A DNA stretch of 64,000 bases from Megaustenia siamemsis. Taxonomy: Eukaryota > Mollusca > Gastropoda > Stylommatophora > Ariophantidae. The number at the start of each line of letters is the position of its first letter. Position 1 is the first letter of the stretch. Shown in pieces: positions 35,506 to 47,779 of this stretch. The stretch lies in contig JAVIAB010000073.1 in the NCBI GenBank assembly GCA_032433765.1, positions 64,560,199 to 64,624,198 of the forward strand. Reading direction: 5' to 3'. The translations under genes were made by a program, and so were the position numbers. The notes under the pieces are model-generated. The model was not told the origin of the DNA. It saw only the letters and a program-made list of their open reading frames with translations, and did no database searches.

Positions 35506-35675
35506 GTTCGTAGTTATATGAATGCTTTACCTTTTATATTTTCAATATTAAAACCAAAGTCTTGTAATTCGAGTGTTAATGTATTGAAAATACATTATGC
35601 TGATTAAACCTATATGCAAAATTGATTAAATTAATAAAAGGTGATGGCCAGCATGCTCAAAATAAATAAAGAAAT

Positions 35676-35973
35676 AGCTGCGCTGTCGTTGAGGACGGGC
35701 AACCAATGGATCGGGCGGACATCATCAATGCCCTCCGAGATGTGGGAAGAGCACAGGACTTCGACAAACACAGATCCACGTCACTTTTTGGATGATAGAA
35801 ATGGGAGTTAAGATGGGCACAGCCAGAAATGAGAAACGTAAGAAGACTTATCAACCAACATAGAACTGGAGTTGTCAGTCGCTGGACACTGCGGCACTTG
35901 CTGAGGAGGGGATCTGAGCAACTATGGACATGTTCGAAGTGCAATGATGATGACCCGCAAATAACTCAATAAC
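35676..35973 (+). mobile_element. NL-A 3'-end fragment (copy 3)
   Basis: It is collinear with 3830-4140 of copy 1: SCAVVEDGQPMDRADIINAL, then the C-terminal HRTGVVSRWTLRHLLRR and WTCSKCNDDD motif, with an AATAACTC tail. It is severely 5'-truncated and lies 170 bp after exon 2. Confidence 0.85.
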
Positions 35974-36059
35974 TCAGTAAAGAAATGTGAGTAGGAAACA
36001 AGAAGATAAATGTAAAAATATGTCAAACATCAAAGTAAAATTTTAATAATAGTTTAATT

Positions 36060-38330
36060 GCCAATTTCAGGCCTATGAAGCATTCATATATTGGTTTTAC
36101 TTCTATGAACTTTTCAATTAATGTCCTAATGCAGAATATGGCATCTTTTGTCCCACTGTTTTTCCTAAATCCAAATTGTTGCTTCTCTAATTCAGTATTA
36201 ATTTTATTCTGAATCCTTCCTTGTATGACTTTTAGCAAGATTTTTGTTACCTGGCTCATTAGGCTTATTGTTCTTAAATTGCTGCATTCAACTGTACCAT
36301 TATTTTTAGGCAACGCAATGAAAGTTCATGTTTTTAGTTTATTTGGTATGTATCCTGTATGATATATGTCGTTGCATTTGTCTGTGATCACTTCAATGCC
36401 AAAATCTTCTAGTGCCTGTATCATCTCTATTTGTATGCTGTCAGGTCCTGCTGCTTTTAATTTTTTTATTGTTTGTATAGCTTTTTCCACTTAATATTTT
36501 AAGATTTTATAGCCTGATGTACATTTTATAATTGGTTTTTTGCCTCTTTCATCATGAAATAAAATCTGTTATATATTTCTGCCATCTATCGATTATATCT
36601 TTGTTGTCTGTTTGCATTCTTCCTTCTTTATTTGCAATACATCCACTTCCTGTAGCTTTTTTATTTTATTAGTCATTCTCTTTATTTCTGTGTGCATCCC
36701 ACTTAAATTTTGTTTACTTTCCATAGTTTCGACTTCTAGACATCTTTGGCTGAGCCTGACTTCTTTTGCCTTTTTGCACATTTTTTTGTATTTCATTATC
36801 AATTTCCTTGTATTTGGCAGTGTTCTTCGCTTGTCTTCTTTCCTCCATTTTTTCTAAGATGGTGTCAGTTATCCATTATTGTTTTTTGTTCTTTTCATTT
36901 TTGGGTAAAGTGTCACAGGATTCTTTTATGCTTTTCTTTATGCATTGCCATTTGGTTGTAACTTTTTCTTCAGGATTTTCCCTTCTGTACTACTCAGTTC
37001 CTTTTTCTAGCAGCTTCTGACCGGTGTTCTTTACTTGTATTGTATAAGTATCTTTAATATCTTTTTGACTTAAAGCTGTTATATCTATTGGCATTGATGA
37101 ATTAGTCTTTTGTTTGTTCTCTTTAGTTTGATTTTCATTTTAACCATTATAGCATTGTGATCTGAATTAATATCTGCTCCTGTATAAGTTTTGGCTTTTT
37201 TAATGCTGTTATAGAACCTATCTTTTATCATTATGTAGTCTATTTGATTCCTCTTCTTATCTCCAAGGCTTTTCCATGTGTATAGTTTCCTTTTCTCTTG
37301 CTCAAAGTAGGTGTTACATATTATGTCTGTTTTCTTCACAAAAATTGTATTAATCTTTCTCCCCTGTCATTTCTTTTTCATAAACCATTGTTTCCTATGA
37401 TGGTCTTATATCTACCTTTTTCTACTTTAGTGTTCATGTCACCCATTACATTCAATTTGTCCGAAGATTTCACTTGCTTCATAACTTTATTTAGATCTTC
37501 ATAGTTTGCTTCTATTTGTTCATCTGTATAGTCTTGAGTAGGTACATATGTCTGTATTATTGCTATGTCAAATGGTTTTGTCTTAATTTTTAATAGTATA
37601 ATCCTATCGTTGTATGTCCAGTGGTTATTTATATATTTTTGTAGCTCTTGTTTTATTAGTAGGCCTACCCCTCTTTAATGTTCTGTTGTGTTACCTGAAT
37701 ATATATATGTATATGTATCCACTTTCTTTCCATCTTGTTTCTAATATGCCTAAAACATCTATGTTCAGTCATTTTGCTTCTAAAATAAGATTTTCTAATT
37801 TTCCTTGTTGGTGTAAAGTCCTTACATTCCATGTAGTTATTTTTAGCTTGTTCTTATGACAACAGTTGAAATTTCACTCCATGGCTTTCTTTGGAATATT
37901 ACGTGATGAGGCTCCAATCTCTTTCACCATGGTCTGCCATATTCATCTTTCGTATCCTGAATATGCCTCATGTGTACCACACACTTTGATGTTTTTGCTT
38001 TCTGGGTTGTTGATCATTTCTGATTCTTCCACCCCATCCACCGTCACTGACTTTTAGCATTCATGATGGACATTCCCACCAGGCGCCATTGTTGTTGAAA
38101 TATATGTTTGCCTGTTGAATCGCGATACAAGGAAAAATAAATCATATTCCACTGAAGTATTGATAAACTGTCCATCCACTCATCAGAAGTAAACATACAA
38201 CAAAACGGGGAATAGCAACACATTATTTCACAACTAGACTGTCGGGTAGATCATTAAAATATATCAGCAATAGCCGAATCATAAAAACTACCAACACGAA
38301 GCCGCCATGACACCGGAACCCCGGAAATAT
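36060..38330 (-). mobile_element. NL-E LINE, 5' portion kept, 3' portion missing
   Basis: On the - strand, from the right: 5' UTR with a YY1-like site (38301-38308); endonuclease start KLKITTWNVRTLHQQGKLE (37850-37790); KKRNQIDYIMIKDRF, TGADINSDHNAIMVKMKIKL (37200-37130) as the SDH end; a Lys-rich linker; and RT fingers KNNGTVECSNLRTISLMSQVTKI (36310-36240). It then stops in motif A (about 36060). The frame is broken by several stops. Loss of the 3' rather than the 5' side is unusual for a LINE and implies a later deletion or breakpoint. Confidence 0.8.
38301..38308 (-). promoter_or_regulatory. YY1-like site at the 5' end of NL-E
   Basis: On the - strand GTCATGGCGGC lies just inside the inferred 5' end of the NL-E copy. 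Mammalian L1 carries YY1 sites near its 5' end that fix the start of transcription; the parallel here is inference from position and motif. Confidence 0.4.
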
Positions 38331-38655
38331 ACCAAGAAGTGACAATTTTGAGAACAAGAGTTTACAGTATTGCTTACATCACTGCCCTTATTAAATGTAA
38401 GATTTATTAACATTTTGTGAACTGACACTAGGTTGTGAACAAGTTTGATAATCAGTAACTTGTTAAAATTGAAAACTGCTGCAATCAAAGAAAAATGCAC
38501 TTTTCACAAGTCCAGAGGGAGCCTAATCTAATACAAATGCAGGTTAACAGGCCAAAACTTTTTTAAAAAGTAAATGTTAGTAGGTAGTATCTATTTTTCT
38601 TGTTCTTGAATTTGAGCAAACAAGTCAGTCAGTGATCATTAACATTACTTCTGGT
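38331..38655. other. intron 2 spacer, no recognised feature
   Basis: AT-rich, no motif seen. Confidence 0.5.
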
Positions 38656-38915
38656 AGTCTTGAGTTATTGAGTTATTTGTTGGTTATCATCATTGCACTT
38701 CGAACAGGTCCATGGGTGCTCAGATCCCCTCCTCAGCATTTTCCGCAGCATCCAGCGATGACAAGTCCAGTTCTCTGTTGGTTGATAAGACTTCTTATGC
38801 ACCCAACTAAGTTTCTCGTTTCTGGCTGTGCCCATCTTAACTCTCATCTCTTTCATCCAAAGAAGTGATGTAGAATCTTTGTTGTCAAAGTCATGTGGCC
38901 TTCCTACATCTTGGA
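38656..38915 (-). mobile_element. NL-A 3'-end fragment, antisense (copy 4)
   Basis: It begins with the reversed AATAACTC tail. The - strand encodes MRVKMGTARNEKLSWVHKK and a WTCSKCNDDNQQ-type end. It is 5'-truncated at about 38915. Confidence 0.85.
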
Positions 38916-39284
38916 AGTCTTGAGAGTTATAACTAAACATCCCTACCTTGTGTGGTTCCAGGCCTCCATTGCAAGATAAATGTCTGACCCACAGCTTCAC
39001 TATGCTTTAAGTATTTTTCAACAAATTGCTTGCGTCCCCCCAATGACTAAAGGAAAAACACCTCATCATCCACCCTTAGAGGACGTTAAGTGGGCGTGTC
39101 TGCATTGTGTTGTGGTTTGCAGTAAAACTGTGATATACTTTCAGTGTTCTTCAACAAGTTGACTTTGTCTCTCTTTTGGCTTCCCTCCATAGTGCAATAG
39201 ATAGCAGCTTGTGAGCTAACATGTTTTAAGAAATATTGCTTTCTAAATATGTTAATTAACTTGATAGTTTCTCTTGGACTGAAG

Positions 39285-39556
39285 ATGGCACATAGGGCAA
39301 AAATCATAGCACTCCATGTCTGATGATTCATGCTAAGTTTTGTAAGTCTTGTTTTGTTCTTAGGCCCATAGTTGAAACCTCTCCATTAATTGCTCTTATC
39401 AATGTTCTTTTGGTCTTCTTTGTTTTCTTTTGTCACCTTGTGTCCTCATAGAGGCTAGGCCCTGCAGTCATCTTCGCCCTTTCTGAGACATGATCAATGT
39501 ACTTCTTGTCTTCTCCGTATGTAGTTTGATATTCTCTGTATATAGTCTGATGTGTA
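39285..39556 (-). mobile_element. NL-R old RTE C-terminal relic
   Basis: The - strand 3' end CCCTATGTGCC and the preceding coding traces (EDQRTLIRAINGE-type reading) parallel 60235-60420 on the same strand and 62690-62830 on the + strand. It is heavily decayed. Confidence 0.55.
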
Positions 39557-41150
39557 TTCTTGATTGCTAAGATCATAACGTTGTACAAAAACAAAGGAGA
39601 CTGGGGTGATTGCAATAATTACAGAGGCATTTCTCTCCTTAGCACAGCTGGCAAGGCTTTTGCTAGAGTCATACTAAAATGCCTCAATAGACTTGCAGAC
39701 ATGTTCTTCCTGAGTCTCAATTCGGCTTCAGAGCCGGGAGATCAACCATAGACATTATTTTCACACTTAGACAACTGCAAGAAAAATGTCGAGAACAAAA
39801 TATGCCGCTCTATTTTGCCTTTGTGGATCTAACAAAGGCCTTCGACTCAGTAAACAGAGATGGGCTCTACAGAGTGTTAGAAAGCATAGGCTGCCCTCCT
39901 AAATTACTTAAGATGATTATGTCCTTCCATGAAGACATGAATGGTAAAATCTACTTTGATGGGAGTTCATCAGAGAGTTTCAAAGTCAACAACGGAGTGA
40001 AACAGGGATAGTGTCCTCGCCCCAACCCTTTTTGTATATTTTTTGCTGCCCTCCTAAATTACGCCTTTGAAAACAGCTCAGGAGATATTTACATTCGCAC
40101 AAGATCAGATGGCTCACTGTTCAACTTAGCATGACTAAGAGCGAAAACCAAAACAAATGTTGCCCTACTTAAAGAGCTTTTATTTGCTGACGATGTAGCC
40201 CTAGTCGCTCATAGTGAAGCCACCCTACAATCACTGATCAACAACCTGGACAAAGCATGCAACCTTTTTCACTGTTAATTAATATTCAGAAGACAGTAAT
40301 ACTAAGTCAAGGCGACATCAAATTTCTATTAATTACTCTAAAAGATTGTCTACTAGAATCATTTAATAAATTTACATATCTTGGATCTACAATTACGCAA
40401 ACCATCTCTCTTGATGAAGAAATAAACAGTCGAATTGGTAAGGGAGCTACGACCTTCGACAAACTCACAGAAAGGGCCTGGAACAACACGAAACTAACAC
40501 TGAAGACTAAACTCTTAATATATCAAACTTGTGTGCTTAGCACACTATTATATGGATCTGAAACCTGCAGACAACATACTCAAACCAGGAAAAAAGACTA
40601 AATGTCTTCCACATGCGATGTCTCCGCAAAATAATGCACATCAAATAGCAGGACAAAATAACCAACTTAACTGTCCTGCAACGTGCTAAGACCCCAACAA
40701 TCATGTTGATGCTCAGATGTCGAAGACTAAGATGGCTGGGGCATGACCAACGAATGGAAGAAAAGCGCATTCCTAGGCAAATACTATATGGTGAACTAAT
40801 ACACGGAAATAGACAAATCGGCAGACCTAAACTACGATATAGAGATATCTGTAAATCATCTTTGAAAGACTTCTCCATCTGTGAAAATGGCTGGGAACAT
40901 CTGGCAAGTGATCGCACATCATGGAGAGCATGTATAAGGAACGGTATAACATAATTTGAGACTGTGCTACGACAAAACTTAGAAGAGAAAAGACTCATGA
41001 AAAAGGATGGAAAACCCTGTGGATCAGTGAGCCTGACTTGTTCATTATGTGACCGCCTGTGTTTGTCAAACACTGGTAGAATTAGCCACGAGAGAAGCTG
41101 TTCGACAAAAACAAAACCTAAAAAAAATACACAATAGCCTCCACTAGACC
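39557..41150 (+). mobile_element. NL-G LINE, RT and C-terminal zinc finger, decayed
   Basis: 39560-39751 encodes LYKNKGDWGDCNNYRGISLL. 39802-40011 encodes MPLYFAFVDLTKAFDSVNRD (motif A) and ESFKVNNGVKQG, followed by TAG. Motif C survives as LFADDVALVAHS near 40185. 40257-40601 carries YLGSTITQTISLDEEI and LLYGSET. 40703-40954 carries RLRWLGHDQRMEEKRIPRQI. The C-terminus (40990-41105) reads SLTCSLCDRLC then SHERSC, a C2HC-type finger typical of this LINE group. Frameshifts separate all pieces. The endonuclease is absent. Confidence 0.82.
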
Positions 41151-41944
41151 GTCTGACAAGACGAAAAAGGCCATATAATTCTTGATTGGTTTCTACTTTT
41201 ATAGTTTAATTTGATCAGAGGCAATTATTTTCAAAGGCAATTAGACTCCTTTCTAAGGCTTGAGTGAATTTCCAGCTCTCTCCATCCAGATTTTAGCACA
41301 GGAATCACACAAGAGCTGACAAAGCTGAGTTTTGTGTGCTTGCTAAGTATTTTTTATCTTCAAATACTTGAATGTTTGTTAATGGCACTTAATGCCAAAA
41401 CAATAGAGGTCATAATTTCAGTTATTGTGTATCAATATAACTCAAGGATAAACTTCTTTTGAAATATTAAAGCACTCCAGGAACTAATGGGGGGGAGGGG
41501 GTGAAATTTATTGTCTGCAATACAAGACATGTCATATGACAACATAGATGCATGTTCATTTCTTTGATGGATGCAAATGTTTTCATTGTATAGTTATTCA
41601 TATTTCTGAAACAATTGTGGTTTCGAAATGCAGTTATGTCTGGCATCCATTTTGTATCTTTGTTGTGTTGTCTTCTTGTCCTTTTCAAAGCAGTCACTTT
41701 CTCTTGTGTGGAGTCAACAAAGACTATCTCTCAATTTTCTTTGGTCTGTGGATATTCTTTGTAGGGTTCCCCAAAGCTACAGTGTGAATATACTGTCTCC
41801 ACCTGTCTCCATTATTTATATATTTCTTATGGTAATTAATTTAAACAGCTTTTTATTAAACATTAGATGAGCACAAATTTCAGTCAATGTATGTAGAATG
41901 TAATGGTAATTAGAAGGGTATAATAAGGTAATGAGTCATTGTGA
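41151..41944. other. intron 2 sequence, no recognised gene
   Basis: It contains a G-rich run near 41490-41502 and T-rich stretches. No domain motif was found in either strand's open frames. Confidence 0.5.
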
Positions 41945-42612
41945 CAGTAAAATTAAGTGATTGCAGTTGAAGAATACAATGAGAGAGAAAGACAGGAAAT
42001 GAGCATACAAATTGACATGCAGTAAGTTTATATTAATTACCAAATAACTTTAGGAGAAATCACTAGATGTAAAATTTTATATATGTCTAGGCAGTAAAAT
42101 ATTCATTGCTATAGGAAACATTTGGAAATCCAAAGCAATGAGGTTAAATAAAAAAAATGCTAAACTCCAATGTTAAATCTGTCCTATTATAGGGCTGTGA
42201 AACATGGAGAAAAACACAAATGAGAGCCCTAAAGATACAGACTTTCTTTAATTGATGTTTGCACAGAATAAAAAGAGGGATATCACAGAACAAAATTCCT
42301 TTCTTAGAACTATGGGAAAGTATCAGACTAATATCAGTGGACAAAGAGATATGACAAAGATAATGATAGGGATAGGACACACACTACAGAACCCAACTGA
42401 AAATATTACTTGGTAAGCCCTTTTTAGGAATCCTCAGGGGAGGAGATAAAGAGGAAGGTCAAAATATGCTTGGAGAAGACAGGCAAAAGCAGAGATGAAG
42501 AGGATTGGGAAAGCTATGGAATGATCTTAAGAGAAAGGCAAAAAACAGGACGGCTTGGAAAGTATTTGTTGAAGGCCCATGCACCACAGGGAGTTTAAAG
42601 GAAGAAGAAGAA
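41945..42612 (+). mobile_element. NL-C (RTE) 3' fragment, decayed
   Basis: It is collinear with the full NL-C from the IYLGSNI region to the 3' end, with readings such as GKSRDEEDWESYGMILRE and GRLGKYLLKAHAPQGV, and finishes with a GAAGAAG tail (42602-42612). Many stops. Confidence 0.8.
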
Positions 42613-42770
42613 CAGGCGTATGTTGAACTACCACATGTTTGAGTATTTATGGTTATGAATGTAAAGATGAGATTTGCTGAAACAAATTAGATAATTATTC
42701 ATTGTAATAAATGAGATCCTCTATGAGAACAGAGATGGTCTTATAATTTACTATATAAATTAGGGTTATT

Positions 42771-44225
42771 AATTAAGTACATAAAAAGAGGCAAAGCTCC
42801 AGGTCCCGACAATATAACAATCGAAGAGATAAATGCATTAGGAGAGCTGGGAGTACAAGTCATAACAAAACTACTCAATGACATATATAACATTGAATAA
42901 ATACCAGAAGATCTACTAAAATCTATCTTTGTAGTCATACCGAAGAAGTCAGGCGCCACTGATTGTGAAGACCATCGCACTATTAGTCTCATGAGCCATA
43001 TGACGAAAATATTACTAAGAATCATCATGAGACGTGTAAGAAACAAAATAAAACCAGAAATAAGTGAAGAACAATGTGGATTTGTGGAAGGAAAGGGCAC
43101 CAATAGTGCAATATACATCTTAAGAACATTGATAGAAAGATCTATAGAGGTAAAGAAAGATCTATATATGTGCTTCATAGACTACACAAAAGCATTTGAC
43201 AAAGTAAAGCATGTGGAAATAATCAATATGCTGGAGAAATTAAACATTGATGGCAAGGATCTGCTAATCATAAAAAACATGTAGTGGGAACAAACAGCAG
43301 CCATACAAATTAACAACCAAACAGGACAATTTCAACTTATAAAACAAGGAGTTAGACAAGGCTGTGTTCTGTCACCAGATTTGTTTTCACTTTACAGTGA
43401 ACATATGAGATCAATAGTAGACAAACAAGGAATTGAAGTCAACGGTCACAACATAAATAATTTGCGATATGCGGATGACACAGTCTTAATAGCAGAGACA
43501 GAATGAACTACAAGAAATGATAGACATAATAGTAGAAGAAAGCATCAAGAAAGGTATCTGTCTGAATAGTAAGAAAACAGAAGTATTGGTCATATTGAAG
43601 AAACAATCATCACCAGCATGCAGCTTAAAAATGAACAGCACAAATTTGAAACAAGTACAACGCATCAAATACTTGGGCACAATAATCAAATTGAATAGAA
43701 GATGCACCACGAAAATAAAAAGCAGAATAGCTCAGACCAAAATAGCATTTCAGAAAATGAAAAATATCTTATGCAACAAATCTATGTCAATAGAAATGAG
43801 AAAGAGAGTTCATCGGTGCTATATAGAACCAACTCTGACCTATGGAAGCGAATCATGGACAGTAGACAAACAAATGAAAAGACGATTAGAGGCTACAGAG
43901 ATGGGATTTCTCAGAAGAATGTTGAAAGTTCCCTGGACAGCTAAAAAGACCAATGAGGAAATTCTCAAAGGGGCCAACACAAAAAGGCAGCTCCTAAAAA
44001 ACATCAGAAAGAAACAATCACAATTTTTCGCACACATCATGAGAAGAGGAAAGTTGGAATACTTGGTTACAACTGGCAAAATAAAAGGAAAGATAGATCG
44101 CAGATGACAAAGAGAGAAAATACTGGATAGCTTGGTGTCATGGCATGGAAAACAGTCAACAACAGAACTGATACGATGCATTGTAGATAGAAGATTGTGG
44201 AAAGACATGATCGCCTATGCCAACT
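42771..44225 (+). mobile_element. NL-E subfamily 1 LINE, RT to 3' end
   Basis: It begins in the RT fingers (KRGKAPGPDNITIEEINAL) and shows SLMSHMTKILLRIIM, CFIDYTKAFDKVKHVE (43170, motif A), GVRQGCVLSPDLFSLYSE and NNLRYADDTVLIAET (43455, motif C). 43517-44107 is an open frame with RIKYLGTIIKLNRRCTTKI and FLRRMLKVPWTAKKTNEEIL. Four or more stops or shifts. The 5' endonuclease is missing. Confidence 0.87.
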
Positions 44226-44454
44226 GGTATGGCAAGTGATGACTATTCACTCATGATTGATAAGTTATATTGTGAGGCCATGTGATTTGGCCATGGACGG
44301 AATGTGGTTGAAAAAGTGAACAAGTTGCATTTCTTGAGGGATGAGCAGTGGGCTCGCCAACATTTTGCAGCATTTGTGAAGAGCTAGTTACTTGTGATGA
44401 TGTCATTCAGTGTGAGCTGAGGAGCTCGCCAGCATGGTAGTATATTTTTGGAAA

Positions 44455-44850
44455 TTGATAATTGATCCTTTCGTTCATGTGAGAGGAAGAAGACTGCTAA
44501 TGAAACAGTTATATTGTGTGATATTGTACATTTGTCTAATTCCTTATGTGAGAGTAAGAGGTCGACATTTAATCTACTTGTGATGAACAGTGGAGTTTCA
44601 CTGGGCAATTGAAGTGAGCGAGAGGCTTGTAAATTAAGCAGTTACATTTTGTTACATTGAACATTGTCTAAGTCATTATGTGAGAGTGAGAGGTCGACAT
44701 ATTTAGTCAACTTGTGATGAACAGTGTAGTTTCACTGGCACTTGAAGTGAGCGGGAGGCTTGCTAATGAAGCAGTTATATTGTGTGACATTGAACATTTG
44801 TATAATTCCTTATGTGAGAGCGAGAGGTCGACATATTTAGTTCATTCTGA
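44455..44850 (+). repeat. about three 133-bp tandem repeats in the gypsy LTR/leader
   Basis: The phrase TTATGTGAGAG..GAGGTCGACAT occurs at 44544, 44676 and 44810 (spacing 132 and 134). TGATGAACAGTG occurs at 44581 and 44715. Units are imperfect. Confidence 0.85.
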
Positions 44851-45189
44851 GCGCGCAAGAGTGTGTGCTTATGTGGAATTGTGTTTGTGGAATTGAACGT
44901 TATCAAGTCCTAAGTGGGCAAGGTGAGCGTTACTGTATCCACACGAGTAGCGGAGTGGATATGTTGTCAGCTGAATAAAGTTTAGGCCTATTTTATGAAT
45001 ATCTTGTCTTGTTCAATAATTTGAGTCAGTGTGGTGCTCATTCTCGGTGTGGCAACGAACGAATGGAGGGTTGCAGCACAGACTACAGGGTGAAGTGTGA
45101 AAGTCATTAGTAAACAGCGCGAAGTATTAAACAGAAGAGGAAGGCGACAAATGGTGCTGTGACCAGGCCACTGAAGAATAGGGAGATGG

Positions 45190-46860
45190 TGAGAAAGCAA
45201 TAGAAGATATGCTCAGAGCAGGGATAATTTCTTGGACAACCTCATAATGGTCATCACCAGTGGTGATAGTGCAAAAAAAAGATGGATCAAAAAGATTTTG
45301 TTGTGATTATCGAGCATTGAACAAAGTCACTAAAGACATTAGCTACCAGATGCCAAGGGTCGATGATATCATAGCGTTGTTCCAAGGGGCAGATCATTTT
45401 AGTACGATAGATTGTAAATCTGGCTATTGGACAATACAAGTAAAAGAGACCACCAAACAGAAATTAATGTTTAATACACAGATAGGAACTTTCACATGGA
45501 ACGTAATGCCATTTGGGTTGTAGGGCTCTGTCCATATATGGACTTGATGAATAAGGTGTTACAAGGATTAGATACATTTGTGAAGGCATATGTTGATGAT
45601 ATTATTATTTTCACAAAGGGGACGAAATAACGTCTACAACATATTAGGCAAGTATTTGACAGATTAAGACAACATAATATTAAGTTGAAGTTAAACAAAT
45701 GTCAGTTTCTGAGGCAAGAGGTAAGGTATTTAGGGTTCATAGTAAGTAGTAAAGGTATTCTACGGATAGGGAAAAAGTGCGAGTCATCGGAGAAATGGTA
45801 GCGCCAACAAAAGTTAGAGAAGGGAGGAGTTTTTTGGGAATGTTTGGATACTATTGTAGGTTTATACCTGGGTTTGCGTCAATCACAGAACCACTATCCA
45901 CGTTGACAAAGAAATTTGTCAAGTTTCAGTGGTCACCAAGGTGTCAAAAAGCGTTTGAGAAACTTAAGGAAGGGTTAACAGTAATACTCATGCTAGCACA
46001 CTCGAACAAGGAGGGAGGGTGATAGTGTATACGGACGTGTCGGATATGGTGATAGGAGCATGTTTAGCAAATGAATAGACAGAAGTCGATGGCGTATCAG
46101 GGGAAATTAAGATACAAAAATGGCCTATTTACTTTCTATCACTCAAACTCAGTAGAACACAGATGAGATGGCCTACAAGAGAGAAGGAAGCATATGCAAT
46201 ACATTATGCAATTCAGAAGTTACATTTCTACATACATGGTCATAAAATAATCATAAGAACAGATCACAAACCATTAAAGGCAATATTAGAATCACCGATT
46301 AAGAATAGGAAAATAGATATAAGGTCTTTAACATTACAGAACAGTGGGGCGGAAATAGAATACATAGAAGGTACGAAAAACATGTGTACTGATTGGCTAT
46401 CCAGGTTGCCAAACAAAGTGGGGACAGAGAAAGAACAAACTGACTCGTGCACGGAGGTAGATGACAGGACATTTCAAATTAATAATATAAATACCAACTG
46501 AATAAGACAAACAGAAAAACCATGGAAGATAGTGAAAGTAGGCAAGAAGAAAGTGAGGAGAACAAAGGAATAGCAATAACAAAAGAGGAACAACAGAAGG
46601 ATAAAGAATTGAAGAAGATAATGAATGATTTACGGGAAGGGAAGATGGGGCAAATTCATATTGATCAAAATGAAAGGGTGTTGACGTATATAGGAGACAA
46701 AGAAGAAACACCCTAAAGTTTATGTGTCACAACAACACAAGGAACTAGTGTTAAGCGTGCATCACGAACAAAATGGACATGTAGGGAGAGACAAAATGTT
46801 AGATGCAATTAGAATAAAGTACTATGTTGTGATAAAGAACTATCTTCACAGCCCAGGATG
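45190..46860 (+). pseudogene. gypsy-like pol: RT, RNase H, start of integrase
   Basis: 45260-45523 encodes VIVQKKDGSKRFCCDYRALN, FSTIDCKSGYWTIQV (motif A) and WNVMPFGL, then a TAG. AYVDDIIIFTKG (45588, motif C) and KLKLNKCQFLRQEVRYLGF follow in another frame. 45777-46022 encodes FLGMFGYYCRFIPGF. RNase H spans about 46020-46400, with VYTDVSD (46028) and TREKEAYAI. ADWLSR-type wording (CTDWLSRLPN, 46390) closes it. An integrase zinc-binding start, VHHEQNGHVGRDKMLDAI, lies near 46760. Several stops and shifts make it dead. Confidence 0.82.
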
Positions 46861-47037
46861 AAATTTGCACCCACTTCATCGTTTCGCAACTTTTCCTTCT
46901 ATGGCACATTGTAGCTGTGCCTCTGCTGACATGACGGCCATCCATGTACTCATTTATCCAGGCCGTGGAGTCAGGGAGAATTCACATCGGCCACCTACTG
47001 TCTACTGGCACATGTTCCATTCTTTATATATTATATC

Positions 47038-47585
47038 TTTCATGGAGGTGATGGCAGTGACCAAGGCATTCAAATGGTTAGAGTCACAAGACTACACCCA
47101 CGCATGTATACTGAGTGATTCAATGAGCATGATAAAAAAAGTGGAGGCAGGCTCTGTACGCATGCAATGGGTAGAGTCATTGCCGAAGTCCAAAATACGT
47201 AAGGTCACCTTTGTGTATATCCCTGGACATGCGGAAGTACAGGGAAATGAAAGAGCGGACAGGTTGGCTAGCTGCGCTGTCATTGAGGACGGGCAACCAA
47301 TGGATCGGGCGGACATCATCAATGCCCTCCGAGATGTGAGAAGAGCACAGGACTCGACAAACACAGATCCACGTCACTTCTTCGGATGATGGAAATGGGA
47401 GTTAAGATGGGCACAGCCAGAAATGAGAAACTTAGTGACCGTGTAAGAAGACTTATCAACTAACATAGAACTGGAGTTGTCAGTCACTGGACACTGAGGG
47501 AATTGCTGAGGAGGGGATCTGAGCACCTATGGACATGTTCGGAGTGCAATGATGATGATCCGCAAATAACTCAATAACTCAATCT
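47038..47585 (+). mobile_element. NL-A LINE copy 5: RNase H to 3' end
   Basis: It is collinear with 3600-4140 of copy 1. The frame is open from MEVMAVTKAFKWLESQDY through LSDSMSMIKKVEAGS and the FVYIPGHAEVQGNERADRLA motif to 47389. The C-terminus and AATAACTC tail follow to 47585. It keeps the RNase H frame without the stop that copy 1 has. Confidence 0.87.
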
Positions 47586-47779
47586 TTCATATGTAAGCTA
47601 TTTGAACTGACAGAGGATCATCACATGCTGGGCCAGTTGTGTCATATGCCACCGCCTATTTGAAATAGTGCATGGAATCAAGCTGAAATTGTTGGTCCTC
47701 TGTTTGTGCCGGTAAGGGGTCTCAAACCGATTTAGGAAGTGCAAACTCCACCATGTCCACAAGGGGTTCCTATAAGAGT

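Larger units (their letters stand above)
44226..46860 (+). mobile_element. gypsy-like LTR retrotransposon relic, gag deleted
   Basis: 44226 to about 45145 has LTR/leader character: tandem repeats, an AATAAA signal at 44974-44979 and TGGTGCTGTGACC (45151-45163), like the primer-binding/leader junction of many invertebrate gypsy elements. RT starts only about 50 bp later, so gag and protease are absent. A 3' LTR is not seen: the element ends in integrase at about 46860. LTR borders could not be fixed. Confidence 0.7.

Noticed and set aside
36612..37020. Hydrophobic + strand ORFs, apparent membrane segments
   Set aside because: They are antisense to the Lys-rich linker of NL-E on the - strand.
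40537..41073. 178-codon - strand ORF
   Set aside because: It is antisense to the NL-G C-terminus, and the + strand reading has recognisable RT and zinc-finger motifs.
46865..47389. 174-codon ORF as a novel gene
   Set aside because: From 47038 on it is the NL-A RNase H; the first 58 codons are unrelated sequence that happens to be open.
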